Both the position numbers and the translations under genes were made by a program. Of a stretch of 64,000 nucleotides of DNA, positions 25,163 through 38,531 are shown piece by piece. The notes below the pieces were generated by a model, which saw nothing but the letters and a program-made list of their open reading frames with translations, had not been told where the DNA came from and did not search any database. Positions within the stretch are counted from its first letter, which is position 1; each line of letters opens with the position of its first letter. The DNA comes from Sporothrix humicola (Eukaryota > Ascomycota > Sordariomycetes > Ophiostomatales > Ophiostomataceae), in the NCBI GenBank assembly GCA_021396245.1, contig WNYE01000029.1, positions 1 to 64,000 of the forward strand, read 5' to 3'.

Positions 25163-28100
25163 GGTCCTTGGCAGACTGTCACACGTCGTTCAGAAGTATT
25201 GGCCTGGGTCAAACTGGATGTGATACTTGGGATACCGTCTATCCCCGATCTTCCGTTTTGATCTCGACGCAAGACGAAAGGCCGTGAAGATGAAGGCCGC
25301 AAAGCGCCGTGTCAATGACACCGATCGGGTCACTTGTTATCGGCAAAAAGCCGCCTTTGTCCACATGCTTCTAGCTTGGATCCAATTTGCCGAAAAAGAG
25401 AACAATTACCATTCAGATCATTGCTTTTATGTCTCAACCTCAACATTCTCCAGCACGAGGAGCGTATCGTGGCTAAAAACAACTCATTTGTTGTGCACTA
25501 GCTGATGCGGGTCATGGACAGGCACCTTTGCCCACAAGTCTAAAGGAAATTCCAGACAACGTGCATGTTTTCGGACTCCACTACTATATAACACAATGGC
25601 ACAAAACGGCATTTTGCAAGACGCTGAGGTAGCCCAAGAGACTTCCATTGGTGTCCGCCACGGCTTCCACAGAAAGGAATTGAAGTTCCATTTGAGATTT
25701 TCGTATCAAGTTGATTCTGAAAGAAGTACGCCAACTTCATGGGCTCTCGAACAACGAAAATGGATACTGTCAAAGACATCCTAAAGGCTTCAACTTCGCC
25801 GGCTGCACGGAAAACAAGACCAATCTATCTAAATATTAAGAAAAACTAGCACACAGCCACGGAGTTGGCGGCGCCTACCAGACCACCGCCTGAAATCCCC
25901 GAGACATGTTGGCAAAGAAGTGTTGCTCTTGTCAATAACAACCCTTCGGTTCACGGAAAACCTAATCACACAAACTTACCAGACCCGCATATCATTGCGC
26001 GAGATAATTACGCCCTTATGGCTACACTCTGAAGGTGAGCCATCGGCTCTTGGAACCCGTGCAAGTATTTTGAGAAACAAAAGCCTCTCCAGGCTGGTGA
26101 ATGGCCAACAATTGTTTTATCCGACTCCCAAAGCCTCTTCTAGTGTGAAAAAGTGCAACACTAGATGGTTGCCCGCTCACACGAGCTGAAATGAAAGTCG
26201 TGATGGGCGATGGTACAGAGTCGACAAAGCTGGAAAGCTTGGATAAAAATAAAGGCAATTAGTCATCTTTATGTGGACGTCCTTGTAACGTCTATGACAT
26301 GGTCCTATTTTCAAGGTCTGTATAAAAACTGGGCAGACAGTGCCTTCGTTCAACTATCCTGGTCAATCAGTCCTTAGTTACCGCGTAACCAATTACTTGG
26401 TGACTTGTTGGCGACAGACACATCGAGGTTCAGTCGAAAATGTGGACAGCAGCGATGACGACGCAGCGAGCAGACGCACAGTCATGGGAAAATCCAAGGC
26501 TGAGACCATCAGTCTCTTGACTGCATGCGGCACAAGTCCACCTTTCCACTGCGACAAGATCAAGATGCTTGACGTTACATATGTCAGGCGCCAGCATCTC
26601 CTCGACTGGGGCGCAACAAGCAGCCCGCGTGGCATCACCGGTACTTCTGCTACGATATGGGGGCGCGCCAGCTTATAAAGACTGTACCTATTACTGACTT
26701 CGCCTCGGCATCTACGAAAAGTCTGAGAAATGTCCTTGCAGAAAAAGCAAGGGACCATAAATAAATGGCATGAACAAGGTTAGCAGAGACGATAATTGGA
26801 CATCTGCCCGAATCGATGCTATCATGGGCGTTGCCACTACTCACAAAGAACAGCATCCGCACGGCGCTGTTGTCATCGTTGATGACAGTGTGCTATCCCT
26901 CTCTATGATAGCCATTGCATTCAAGCACCTACTTACACATCTTGCAGGAGCTTCGTCCTCAACCTATGTATAAACATTCAGCAAAACTGACCACGGCCGG
27001 GCCCTTACCTTCGGCGTTTCAGCAACAGGAGTAGTTCAACGCCTCTCCCATCTAATAGCAAATAGCTTGGAAGGGGAACAGATTTCACAACATTCGGTAT
27101 CTCCGTTATGGCGATGAGTAGTTTCAGTCAATACCTAACACTATCCTCTATCCACGTCTCGGGCTACCGGTGCCGCCAAGCACGCTCTAATGGCACGGTA
27201 TCAACCGTGAAATGACCTGCGCCAGGAGATGGTGGTACTTCTCGAGCCCACAGCTATCAACGGCTTGAGTTTTAAAGATCGTGACAGAGACTACCAACGA
27301 GTGTATTTACGTGCTGTACATGGTCAGAGTCGCACCGTGACATTAACGCTTTCACTCTAACGAGTGCCTTGACGAGCTCGTGGGGATGAGTGTAGGGGCC
27401 CAGGAACACTTACTCCTGCTTGTCATCCAACAACGACAACTTTCTCATCTTGCCCGTGGTGCAGAATCCATATGATGAGGCAAGTGGGCCACTTCATCCA
27501 TATTTGGGAAGCTGATTTTAACCAACGTATCCTTCTGTCCTGGTACATGTGGCACTCGCTCGGACGGTTTGCCATTGTTCTCTGAAAAGATAACTAGTTA
27601 CATGTCGCAGAAGGTGATCACTACCCAATTGATGTATCTAGGTGATACAGATTCAGATCAACATTATTTACGTGCCATTGTGATTTCTCTTCGCGTATCC
27701 TTGACGGCCACAATTCAGTCGCCTATACCTAATTTTGTTGTTGCGTTATCACTACGACTAATAGCCTCCCTCTACTGCATATCCAAAGGCTCAAAACCCT
27801 GTGCGGTTAAGCTATGTAAATATCGTCCATTTTGACGCATCCCCCAGAAGAACCAAATCCAAGTCGCGAATGCGGGCGTCTGATGGCGAAAGGGCAGTGG
27901 CATTCCTGTTAACAAGTTTGATGCTGGGCCACATCTTCCTGTCAAAGGCTCCTGACTACGGAGACTATTCATATTCAGGTTTCCTCGAAGAGGTTTTACA
28001 GATGATTTACCCAGAACGAAAGGAAACTGCCAGATCGGTAATGCAAACACTACTCGTCAGACAAAGTTTGTCCACTGCACATCGAACTGCATGAACCGAA

Positions 28101-31100
28101 CCTATCCGATGCCCTACAATCCGGTACTTAATTCTATACGGAGACAAAAGAACAACGAAGTCTCGCGCGGCATCAAAACCTTGGCCAAGGAGTTCCTGAC
28201 CTCATAAATGGTTTCAATTAGACAGTCCCCGCGATGTCAAACCATCATACTCTCAAACGAGACTGGGACAGGAAATCAGAGTGTCGTGGGGGTTGTCGAT
28301 TTTTTCCTCAATTCCACCCAACGTGCAAACGACGCGGGCCAAACGTTTCACAAACTCTCCCAGTTTTCCGGCCACAGTATCCATGGCTGTGCCTGCGCCA
28401 GACGAGGAAAAGCAACGCATGAGCGATCATCACTGCTCAGGCCCAACGCCCGAATTCAAAGCCTGCCATATTAAGCGGAATCCTTTACAATACTCTGCCA
28501 TCTCGCTATCATATACATCCTATGACTGGGTGCCCACATAGAATTAGAGCAGTTAACGACTGTACCGGAATACGGCACATTTGTTACCCGGGCGGAAAGC
28601 GACGGTCGGTGTGGTGATAGGCACAGTTTTGCGCCTCTTCAAAATCTGGTCACGTGATATCTACTTTACCCCTTTTGTTTGTAAACAAGCCCAGCTTTAT
28701 GATGAGCAAAAAGGGTCGTCAACACCGCTACCCTACAAAACTACCAAATAATAATCGAACATTATCTCAATAGCGATAATGGACTTGATCAAAAGCAAAT
28801 TTCGAGTGCGCAAAAAAACAATTAATTTATTTCCGCAGCGCTGGAATATAATGGCGCTTGAAACGAAATAAATTCACATTAATCCATCAAAGGGATTTTG
28901 TCAAAAAGGCAAGCGAGACAGAACGGATGTTGGTCCAGAACGGTGTCGCTCCCATATCTTCTACTGAACGTACGAAATTCAAGGACGGAAATGATGAAGC
29001 GAATAGATACTATGGACAGAACTGTCGACGAACCGTTCATCGGCAGTCCCGCAGAGTCAAATTGTCCACGACAAGACATTGTTAAGGGCAGACAGTCACT
29101 ACCGTCCTCTGGCCTTCAGCGAACATTCCAAACTTATTATGTTTCGGGTGCTTCGATAATTCTGCGGCAAGCCATATGAAAGACACAGCGGAGCAGATTT
29201 TCCGTCGGGCTTATTTTTCTGCGACATCGCTGAGCTGCTTCTGTCTCCCCAATGCACTCGGTTCATTCAACCACCACCACCGATATGCTTGTTGCTTTGA
29301 ACTAGATCTACCGCGTCATGGAAACTTTCATAAAACTGCAGTAGTGTAGCGCTCGAATCACTTCCGAGGATGCTCACGAGCGGCCTCACCCTAGACACCA
29401 ACAAGATGAGCTAGCCCAACTTTGTTCCGCGCACAGGAGGATAGATCATTCAGAATGGTTAACGACATCCGACATCAAGGTTATCAATAAGATAACCGAG
29501 GCAATAGAGTACGCAACTCACAATATGGAGAACGACATACTCTGGCTCAGATTGGGTGTCCCCGCCGTCTTCTAATGTGCTGACGCCTGATCGGTATTGA
29601 GGGCCATTCCGATGCCGATGAATGCGAATAGTTTACAGCATTCATATCTCCCAACGGCATGTATAAATAGCTCTTCACCACTCGGCTCATGTCAGATTCT
29701 CCCAGAACATACGCCAGATTTGCCAATGTGGTTTTCACGAACGATATATAGATGGTTTTCGTTCATCATATGGATCCAATTTTCAATCAACATTTCCAGA
29801 TTATGGCAAGCCAACTTTGCGGCTAGTACGTTTATACAAAGCCACCTAACGTCGCAGTCAATGTGTGGATAGTGAACCGCAGTACACTGGCCAATTCCCA
29901 AATCAAATATACCAGATAATCCAGCCGGAGACCTTTAATCCTTTTACGGAAATGTGGCCGCGGACAATGTTAACCAATCGGCCGACAGTTTTACTAGAAT
30001 GCCTGGATATATAAAAATTTTATGGCTACACTGAAGAGATTAGATAACAAACCGCATCATAAGGACATGTCAAGTCGTCCACTGTGATCACAGAGGTCCA
30101 ACTCTCGAGCACCAAGAAACTTCGATAAGCGTTAATACGACGATATTGTGTGCCTTGTACTATGCCCTTTTCCATATGACGAATGGAGGTGATGGCCAGA
30201 TGTGGCTCTCGGCGAAAGAGGACTGTGATCTGGACGTAGACGATAAGCGTTTATACTTGGAGAGGCAGTGGCCCGCGTTGCTGTCGAGCGCCCGATCACT
30301 CAATATAGTGTGACAGACACCGTCAACTGTGGATAGGCATTTGCTGCATGTCGTCGCAAAGAACAGCAGTCTTTTCCGACTTTAAGAAAAGTCTCCTTTT
30401 CTCCTGGCTACCATAGGGAGATCGTTGGCACATCGGCCAGCGACTGGAGCCGGAGTCGACCATGCTCTTTGTGCGACCGCGATTCGTTTATATCTACCGT
30501 CCCCTTCCGCACTACAGACCCAATGTCAAACATGTTTCGCGGACTCATTAAGTTCACTGCACCTTAAAGTTTTTCTAGTGGATTAACATGCGAGCTAATC
30601 CAAAAAGGTCTCTTCTGCCAGCATTGCCCAGTATATGAGGCTTTTTCTTAACAGCTTATTGCTGGGTGTTACAATGTGCTTATTGTCCACGGAGGGCAGT
30701 CCTTGAAGTACGGACATACTAGAAGTTTATACCACGACGGTCATTGTTTTGAACCCTGACTGTTTGTGCCATGTTACAAAGGTTCCGGTGAAGTCACTCA
30801 CATTTTGCCATGTTGATGCCCGAAGATATATAAAGCCGACCAAAATAACGATTCAGCTTTACAAGGCGGCGATCTAGCAACCAAGGTAAAAGAAAGAGTT
30901 GTCAAATAGTTGTTCATTCAGCTCCAGAGAATCGTCAACCGACCGAGTGAGAGACTCGAATACTACAATATCTAGACCGGCTGGTTTATCCACCTGCCTC
31001 TCTTCGTCAAGGCCAAGCGAAGGAAAATGCAATTAATGACACCTTTGCTCACTTGTTCATCTCTGGTTAGCAGGGGTTCATGGATACCAACGATGTATGA

Positions 31101-34100
31101 CGGTTGTAGAACATTTCTACTCCGCTTTCAATGCGATTATGCGCCGCCCATAAGATTCGTGCTTCCCTCTCACAGAACTCAAAGTGACGAGGTAGACGGA
31201 ACGGCAACACATGGATCGTCAAGACGTTATGACACCCACAAAGGGCCTTTTTAAGGACCGGGCGGGAGTGTAGCATATGTACAGCTCTGGGAAGATTCAC
31301 CTGCGTATATGACAACAGAAACCAGCTTCGTAGCAAATCTACGCCGCTGTGCTTGCGATCTAAAAGGCTAGTAAAACTTCTTTTGGAATGAACGATAGAA
31401 GAATGTCAGCCAACGATAACACTGCCCCAGTTGATGTTCAGCCTCCCTTAACGAGGCCCAAGATGACCCTGCGACTGAAGGCCGCTTGGGATCGCCGAAT
31501 GCGACCGGACCCTCCACTGCCGAACATTTTCACATAACATCTCCCCCCCCCCCCCCCCCCCATGTAAGTTAAGACAGCCGCAATTTTATAGATTACTCAG
31601 TCTTCACCGACGATGCACTAGAGACTAGACCAGACCGGATTTCCCTCGATATTGACGTGAACCAAAGTGAAACTGAGCATCAGGCTGATGGTTACAGTCC
31701 ATAATTTCAACAAGCCCGGCTGATGACAAACCTCGACGGACACTGTTATTCACTCACAGAAAGCAGCGTAGAGCCCACATGGCGTCAATAAGTGCAGCAG
31801 ACCAAAAAGGAATGGTTTGGTGAGGGTGCAATAGATGCAGCCCGGAACCTCAATGATGATGAAGAACTAGCCTACTTGCAGGCTACTAGAATCAACTTGA
31901 CTACAACGTTGAGAAGATGGACGATTGGGTGTCGCTATGCCTCGAGTCAATCTTGGTGTTCTGTGCAAGTTGAAGTACAATGAGCTGTTCGGCCTCCCTA
32001 CTGTGATTTCTGGATACTACCCCCTGTCCCTCTCTTTTGGGCATAGACTACATGATCTGCCTATGCGCACAGGATGGCCGACGCACAGCACAACAACTGC
32101 CGGCAGAGACGACACCGTCAAAAACATTGTGACGGAAGCGGTGACCACGAACTAGATGCGAAGCAATATAGAAGGCGATCAGTATGAGCTTCTCGAACGT
32201 TCTTTTCCGGGCAAGCGGTCCCGTCCATCAGTTCCACTAAGTACGATAAAAGCAACCAATGAGTAATAGTTGAGCGTTTGAACACTGGACTGGAAGTTCC
32301 ACCCTCCAAGCCACCTTGGGTTGGCTTTTTGCAACCGACTTCGAAACGGAAAAAGACCTGCCTATCGTCCGACCACTCCTTGTCATGGAACGCCCCGTGC
32401 CCAGTCATCTCAGCATCTATGGCAGCACTGTACTTACATATACGGCTTCTACCATATCTGTTTCTGGGTAAATGTGGATAGACCACGATATGGCCGACCG
32501 GTTGAAGATCGTGTCTAGCAAAACAAGATACATGGTCTCCACACCTCATGGATATTAGTATTTTTGGACGCCGTGCACGCGAAACCCTGGGTCATCAGGT
32601 CGACAGGAGTCATAAGTGATCTAGAGATCCGCACTGTCTGCACCCTGGTATGCCAATTTGACCTGTGTCGTCGACCAGATAATGGGGGGATCCAGCCACG
32701 TTTGCAAGATATTAAAGTCGGGCACTTGTACCTGGCAAATATTTTACCCTACTGTTCGCATGCTGCAAACTGAACGACATACAGTCACGGACGAGACAAT
32801 GCTGGAAAACAAGACGATGCTCGATATAATCGTGGCTGACGAGCGCCAACTTGTTGAGAATCCTGACAACGGCGTCAATTGGAAATAAAAAAATGAACAC
32901 CGGTTATTTCAACCGTTACATCTTCGCGTGGGAAAGCCTGACGGTCCGTAGAAACCAAACCCCCAAAAAAATGTGGAAAGCAAACCGTCACACTTTCACC
33001 CAAAACTTTACAAAGTTATCTGCAAAGAGTGGACATTGAGGGAGAGTATGGACTCCAGCGGTTGAAGAGTGTTCTGTACCACCCGTCACTATGATGATAG
33101 CCATATCAACAGCGCCTTTTGACTGTGCCAACCAATGAGTGTTATACTCTAATAAAATATCCTTCTGAGCACATTCTGCCGCCTCCATCTGCCAAGAATC
33201 AAATTTGAGTGGTTAATTATTTTCTCGCGGCGATGATATCCAGGTTATGATCCGCTGCACCAGCTTGGACAGGTGGATTTATCAGTAAAGGGGCACTGGT
33301 CGTTGTGGGGCGAGGAAGGAAAAGGGCGAACGAGATAACATGACCCCGTTGTGGGCGTATTTGCTTTACGTGTTGTAAAGCTTACAAAGGGGCACACAAT
33401 TATTCGTGTTGATTGCCGACGCGGCGATGGACAACTGATATTTCAAACGTGGTCAACTAGCTCGACATCACAACATGTTGTCCAGTTAATTCCATGGCCC
33501 ATGCAATGGCATTTTCACTTTTTACTGATCAGCACGTACAATGATCATTACCATTTTGACAGGCATGGGCTTGAACCAGCCCTGTCGTTGCCCCATCGGG
33601 GGGGGGGGGGTCATGCATCAACCTACAATGCGGGCTCACCCGAAGAAACAATCATCGACTATGTCTGCTCAAGCCCAGCCTACAAGACACAGAACTACGA
33701 GGTGGTGAAGTGGTATGTCAAGGATTTAACCGACGGGAACGGCCTGACAGCTATCAATCAACGGGGCATGGCCACCGGCACCAAGGGCAGAAAGGTTCCA
33801 GCCACAATTCCTCAAGTTATTTTCTCCAACCACAATCCGAAGCTTGGCGGATGTCAAGGAATAAACAGCTTTCTATAACAAAATGGTTACTTGAAGTTCA
33901 CAACTCCTACGTGCCACCCAAGCACTCTATCGACTTGTCCCGTGATGTTTTGAAAAGCGGACGTACCACCCGATGTGGTCCAAAAACGTCTATTTTCATG
34001 CACTATCAGAGCGAACTCTGGACATTTTTGCCTACAATTTTACTCTAGATCCTGTATGTTGAGTGTTGAACGCAAAGAAAAGACACAAACGTGGGTCAGC

Positions 34101-36110
34101 CACGCTCAACCTCATGCGACGAGAAACTGGAAGGCTGTCGGGGCCGTTGTTTTATGGCAGAGATACTGTTAGAAAAGCTCGAAACTACCACAAACGCGCC
34201 AAAACAAACGACCGGCGTCCATCGATATGCTTGCACCATGTGTGAATTGCCAGGAATTTCGGAGCATTTATTCTTGCCAACGACTGGTGACGCTGGCGCC
34301 AAACCATGGGACATCCTCCAGCCGACAGATACCCACCAGCTGCATTAACTGCATATCATAAACTGGTCGTAGTCATACAGCTTTGATAAATCACATTCAA
34401 AAATGATGATTGAGTTGGCACGGCCATTCGTTTCATCAAATTTATCCAGTACCAAGTTAGAGGACGCGGGTGAAGGAGAACACGAAATGGAACCTCTGGA
34501 CTCTCCTGACGGAAAAAAGTATTGTTAAAACCAAGACCACGGCGATACTCCCTTCAACCTCGAATAATTATACGGTCCTCGGACAGTAACCTGGAGACAC
34601 TTGATCTATCTAACAGCTGTTCTACGTTCCGGCCATGATCAAACTAGAGAACCAATCTCATGGGAGGGCCTTTTACCACACACCTCGGTGTGATCAATAC
34701 TTTGTTACCAACAAGCAGCCACTCACATTCTATCCCGACGGTCGACGAAAGAATTCCACCAAGTTGTCACAGCCTTGAGAACTAGACATTTCGGTTCTTG
34801 AGCCTATCGACCTCAAGATGTTGTGTTCTGGCATTTAGGGACTTTGAATACGGCATGGGATGCAATTGTGCGGTACATCAGACACCCCGTGGGCCTGAAA
34901 AACCTTGCAACTACATCGATTATGCCGTTTAAAACACTGACAAACTCCTGGACGAGTTGAATCCTATACCGTATACCCTCCCTGGGTTGGACGAAAGCCA
35001 ATATTAAAGTACGTTACGGAACCGATGGCGAGTCTATCAAATGGCCCGTGAGACACGCAGATTAGGAAACCTGTCTCACCACAGATTCCGCATGACCTTG
35101 CCTCCGCACATGTATGATGCTGAGCCTACTAGAGAGCACAGTCATGAAATTGTAGTCGGTATATTCTTCAACAATCCTTATCATCCGCATCATCCAGCTT
35201 GAGGCATGTTCCTGGCAGGCAGACGGAACCACAGCAACACGCTGAATGACTTCCGGCCAATCGCCAGGATAACTCCTTTGCAGCCTTGCTGAATGGCTGC
35301 TGTCATCTTATCAGCTTCTTTGCAAGAACTCTTTAAAATATGTTCCAACATCAAGAAGCCTCCAAAGATCAATCCGACATATCTCCTGGGCCGACTTTCC
35401 CATTGCCGCCTAGTCACCAATTTGTGAGAAACGAGTTTATCAATGTTAAGGGTTCAAGGGGTCGAATTGGCGTTGGTCTTTGGGTGGGCATTTTTTTAAT
35501 CAAATCATCAGGTCGATATATCAAATGTGAATCTAGCTTCCAGTGGAATCTATTTCGTGGCAATCGTTCAATGTCTTTTAGTTGTTAAGAATTCTGGAAT
35601 TCTATTGTTTATTTTAAACTTTGTTTTGCAGGTCATAAAAAATTGCAAAGCATCGGTATAAATCTTAAAAAATTTAAATAAATTTAATATGAATCCTAGA
35701 GAAACATTACTCATCGTAAAAATCGGACAAAACTTGTAGAAACACTCAGTCTTACAATTCATATGCAGAATCATTCTCTGCCCTCGTCTGGGATGAGAAG
35801 AACTTGGGAACAAAAACAATCAACGTCTGCCCCACTTTCACACCCCTGTCTTTGTATCGACCAATAAACTTACACGATTGTGGCCAATGAGATGTCGTTG
35901 TCCAGATTCAGGCTTCAGCCACATTTTGAATTGCTGTTGTTGTACGTAGTCTGACATTTTTGATGTCTTTTTTTGTGCACATTGTGACAATTTGAGCTGT
36001 AGACATCATGGTTGAATAAGTGTCAATTTGTGGGTGGCCGGGTCAATGGAATTGGTGCTTGGGCTTTGCTTTGCACAATAATCTATATACATGGATAATA
36101 ATGTAAGCCC
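25163..36110. other. Gene desert and AT-rich intergenic DNA
   Basis: No recognisable gene occurs across about 11 kb. A C20 tract lies near 31543-31561 and a G12 tract near 33600. The frame at 33351-33878 (175 codons) has no recognisable motif. From about 35580 the DNA is AT-rich, as is usual for normal fungal intergenic sequence, and this marks the transition to the gene-bearing half. Confidence 0.5.
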
Positions 36111-36425
36111 CTAAACGTCAGTCAAGACAACAATTGACTTGTGTCTCCCAATGAGAACTCTTCTTTTGCTGACTAAACAGTTGCTATGGTTTTGTAGTTG
36201 TAGGGACCATCTCCACAGAGGCAGCAGTGCACCGGTCATAGCCGTCAGCTCCACGGCGGCATCATCTTCGCCAAGGCGAAGACTCTTCTCGTCGGCCTCG
36301 CTGGCCTTTTCTTCGATCAGGCTGCCCAGGCTTTCCTCGTCCTGCGCTGGGGTGTGGTATCCCCCTTGGTTGCCCTGGCCCGGTCCCCGGAAGGGGGTCC
36401 CCGGCCACCAGAGAAAAAGATACTT
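36111..36425 (-). pseudogene. Truncated copy of the small membrane-protein gene
   Basis: Read on the minus strand from 36425, the frame gives GQGNQGGYHTPAQDEESLG and later KSLRLGEDDAA and LTAMTGALL. These match the C-terminal half of the neighbouring protein at 36485-36892 (ANQGGYHAVAQDEASVAD, then ILRLGEGNN and LTTMSGALP) in the same order and spacing. A TAG lies immediately upstream at 36426-36428, and no N-terminal membrane part can be found. It is therefore a 3' remnant of a tandem duplicate. A TTATCAAGTATC-like flank shared with the next unit supports tandem duplication. Confidence 0.65.
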
Positions 36426-36484
36426 CTACCAAGATACCGTGATGATAACGGCAGCCGTAATGATACTTGATAAGGATGCTTCCT

Positions 36485-36892
36485 TCAACGCTCAGAATGA
36501 GGCTGCGACGGCGTCATGTCCGTCGACGGCAGCGCGCCGGACATAGTGGTCAACGGCACAGGATTGTTGCCTTCGCCAAGGCGAAGAATCTCGTCATCGG
36601 CCAAGTTGGTCTCTCCACAGACCACGTCGGCGACGCTCGCCTCGTCTTGTGCCACGGCATGATATCCCCCTTGGTTGGCCTGCCTCTCAAGGTAGAGGAC
36701 ACGGTAAAGGTTGTGGCCGACGTACCACAGATCATGCCTGATGCAGGCAATCGTGTCACGCACGTCGACACGGACAGTACGCCAGATGACACAAAATGTG
36801 CCGCCGACACGGACGACACAGAGGACGAGAACGCCAACTGCTGCAATGCCCGTAGGCGGATGTTCGCTCAGCTGGCCCAGAATGGACTCCAT
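36485..36892 (-). CDS. Small single-span membrane protein, tandem family
   Basis: This 135-residue protein has no family I recognise. I chose the start MESILGQL because a CAGCAC/CAACAA-rich leader typical of fungal 5' UTRs runs right up to GCCAGCATGG. An in-frame ATG at 37051 would add 53 unlikely residues and overlap the end of the next gene. Residues 15-37 form a hydrophobic helix (GVLVLCVVRVGGTFCVIW). The short amphipathic stretch RVDVRDTIACI follows, and then an acidic tail. The R-x-DVRD motif after the helix recurs in the 49-residue protein at 38090. The gene is on the same strand as two further small membrane genes and a truncated copy downstream. Its function is unknown. Membrane topology is inferred from hydrophobicity only. 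Confidence 0.55.
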   Translation of the reverse strand: MESILGQLSEHPPTGIAAVGVLVLCVVRVGGTFCVIWRTVRVDVRDTIACIRHDLWYVGHNLYRVLYLERQANQGGYHAVAQDEASVADVVCGETNLADDEILRLGEGNNPVPLTTMSGALPSTDMTPSQPHSER

Positions 36893-37047
36893 GCTGGCGT
36901 CGTTGTTGCTGGTGCTGTTGCTGGTGCTGGTGCTGGTGCCCTGATGTGATAATCTGACCCACCGACCATAACCGCCCGGCCTCCCGACCAGGAACCTAAC
37001 AATAGGTATTGATACTCGATAAAGATGCAGCCCTCTCTCTCTATCTC

Positions 37048-37371
37048 TCATTTGCTGTGCGGGTGTTCGGTCTGGGTTCCCCAATCCCGCGTCGCCGGGA
37101 TGGTCTGCACTCCCATCTTAAGGTCGTGCTTCTTCTCGCGGCCCCGGCGGCCAAAACACAAGCTCCAGAAGGAGCGAGCAAGATATGCGATGGCGAGGCC
37201 AACGCCGATAACACACTGCCTGATGTTAGGCCAAAGTCGATTCAGCTCGGGCCGAATCGTGCACGAAATAATGGCGAAGCCTACTGGCTTCGCCAGGAGC
37301 ACGGCGGCGTAGCCAAAAGTGGCGCCGCTTGGGACGTCCTCGCTGGCGAGGAGGTTCTTTAACCACTCCAT
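37048..37371 (-). CDS. Small two-span membrane protein, tandem family
   Basis: The 107-residue protein starts MEWLKNLLAS after a long A/C-rich leader (TTCCAATGG). It has two hydrophobic stretches, about residues 19-38 (GYAAVLLAKPVGFAIISC) and 52-72 (CVIGVGLAIAYLARSFW). These are followed by a basic patch (FGRRGREKKHD) that would favour a cytosolic C-terminus. TIRPELNRLW after the first helix corresponds in position to RVDVRD in its neighbour. Just beyond the stop is a sequence (TTATCGAGTATC, near 37020) that also follows the gene at 36485, as expected for tandem copies with shared 3' flanks. No function is known to me. The call as a gene rests on the leader, composition and family context. 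Confidence 0.5.
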   Translation of the reverse strand: MEWLKNLLASEDVPSGATFGYAAVLLAKPVGFAIISCTIRPELNRLWPNIRQCVIGVGLAIAYLARSFWSLCFGRRGREKKHDLKMGVQTIPATRDWGTQTEHPHSK

Positions 37372-37940
37372 TGGAATGGTTCTTCAGCTTGTAGCTGGAC
37401 GTAGTTTGTTGTTTGGGTGGTGGTGAGGTGGTGGTGAGGCACGAGAAAACGGCCCAAAACCAAAGGCAGGCGAACCAACGCCAAGGAGGCGTTGCTAAAT
37501 CCAGCCGCCGACGCGTGGGCCCGTGTGACGGTATTCATGGTGGGCGTGGACGGCAGCCGCCGAGGACTCGCCTGGGGCCATTATGGATGGCTTTCTTGTG
37601 GTGCGTGCGTGTGTGTATGTGTGTGTCTTGTGGTTGTGTTGTGGTGTATTGTTGCTTGTTTGAACTTGATGTGCTGCTGGAGAGGCAGATTGGATCGGTG
37701 GGAGGATCAGGCAGTCGGGATGTGCCAACAGGAGGGAGGAGAGGGTCGAAGAGGATGAAAGGCGACAGAGGGTGAGCGACAAGAAAGAGGAGAAGAGAAG
37801 GGGAGAGAAGGGGGAAGAAAAGAGGGAGAGCCGAGTAATTTTCCGTGTGTAGTCCAAGCCAGGACGGGCCGGTGCCTAATGTTGGCCACCGGGGCGCTCC
37901 CGCCTGTCTTGGACGCATATCCCAACTGTCCTCGACCGAC
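37372..37940. other. Leader/intergenic DNA with GT-rich tract
   Basis: On the minus strand this holds a purine-poor leader with CACACACA-type repeats (near 37600-37640) that ends at an ATG opening a 28-codon frame, MAPGESSAAAVHAHHEY (stop near 37497). That frame may be a further truncated unit of the small-gene array or an upstream ORF. I cannot decide between these. Confidence 0.3.
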
Positions 37941-38090
37941 TTACTCGTCCGGCAGCAATCCGAGCATTTCGACCAGAGACGCCAAAGCGTCTCTGACGTC
38001 CTGCCGGATCGCCCACCAGACGATGCAGACGAGGAAGCAGAAGACGAAAATTACTTCGGCCTCGACGAGGGCGTAGTTGATGGGGTCCAT
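37941..38090 (-). CDS. 49-residue membrane microprotein, tandem family
   Basis: The start is placed at MDPINYALVE because the sequence before it is a long CAACCACCACAACAAT-type leader ending CACAATGG, an ideal fungal start context. Upstream in-frame codons would only add His/Asn-rich filler. Residues 11-28 form a strong membrane helix (AEVIFVFCFLVCIVWWAI). The motif RQDVRDALASL follows at 29-39, the counterpart of RVDVRDTIACI in the 135-residue protein. The protein ends EMLGLLPDE. It is small enough to be missed by most gene finders. Its strand and position match the other members of the small membrane family. Its role is unknown. An accessory subunit or stress microprotein would be a guess. 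Confidence 0.5.
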   Translation of the reverse strand: MDPINYALVEAEVIFVFCFLVCIVWWAIRQDVRDALASLVEMLGLLPDE

Positions 38091-38531
38091 TGTGATGTGT
38101 TGTGTGTGGTGGTGGGTGTGATTGTTGTGGTGGTTGTGATGGTTCTTGATGGTTGGTGGTTTTTGTTGACTGTTTTGGTTTGAGGGGGATTCTGTGTTTT
38201 GTTTTGATCCGGGTTCCAGTAGACAGACCATAGTTTGACAAGCGCGTCGCTCCTTCTCGATATGGACATTCTGTTGTTGCTGTACCAGACTTCAGACGAA
38301 ACGGCAAGAGCGACTCACATTTAGCGCTAGGCCGATGTCTTTTGGCGTCAGAAGTGGCGTTAGCAGTGCACCTGCCTTCTACACCAAACTGATTGGTCGC
38401 TCATTCTCTAAACACCGTCAGACCGTCCCCTACCCGTTCATTCACATGGTTCCTGTTTGATACAGCATCCCGTGATCCATCCTACCCGCAAAACGACACC
38501 GAAGCCTTCCAGATCACAGTGTCCCGACCCA
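38091..38531. other. Intergenic DNA
   Basis: This holds the CA-rich leader of the 49-residue gene and the 3' flank of the F-box gene. I see no other gene or repeat. Confidence 0.5.

Noticed and set aside
35190..35420. Minus-strand frame with VGLIFGGFLMLEHIL, a possible further small membrane protein
   Set aside because: It starts with GTG, and its similarity to the tandem family is too weak to separate from chance.
36895..37084. N-terminal extension of the 135-residue membrane protein
   Set aside because: It opens at TTG or at an ATG that overlaps the neighbouring gene, and its sequence is a CAGCAC-rich leader rather than protein-like.
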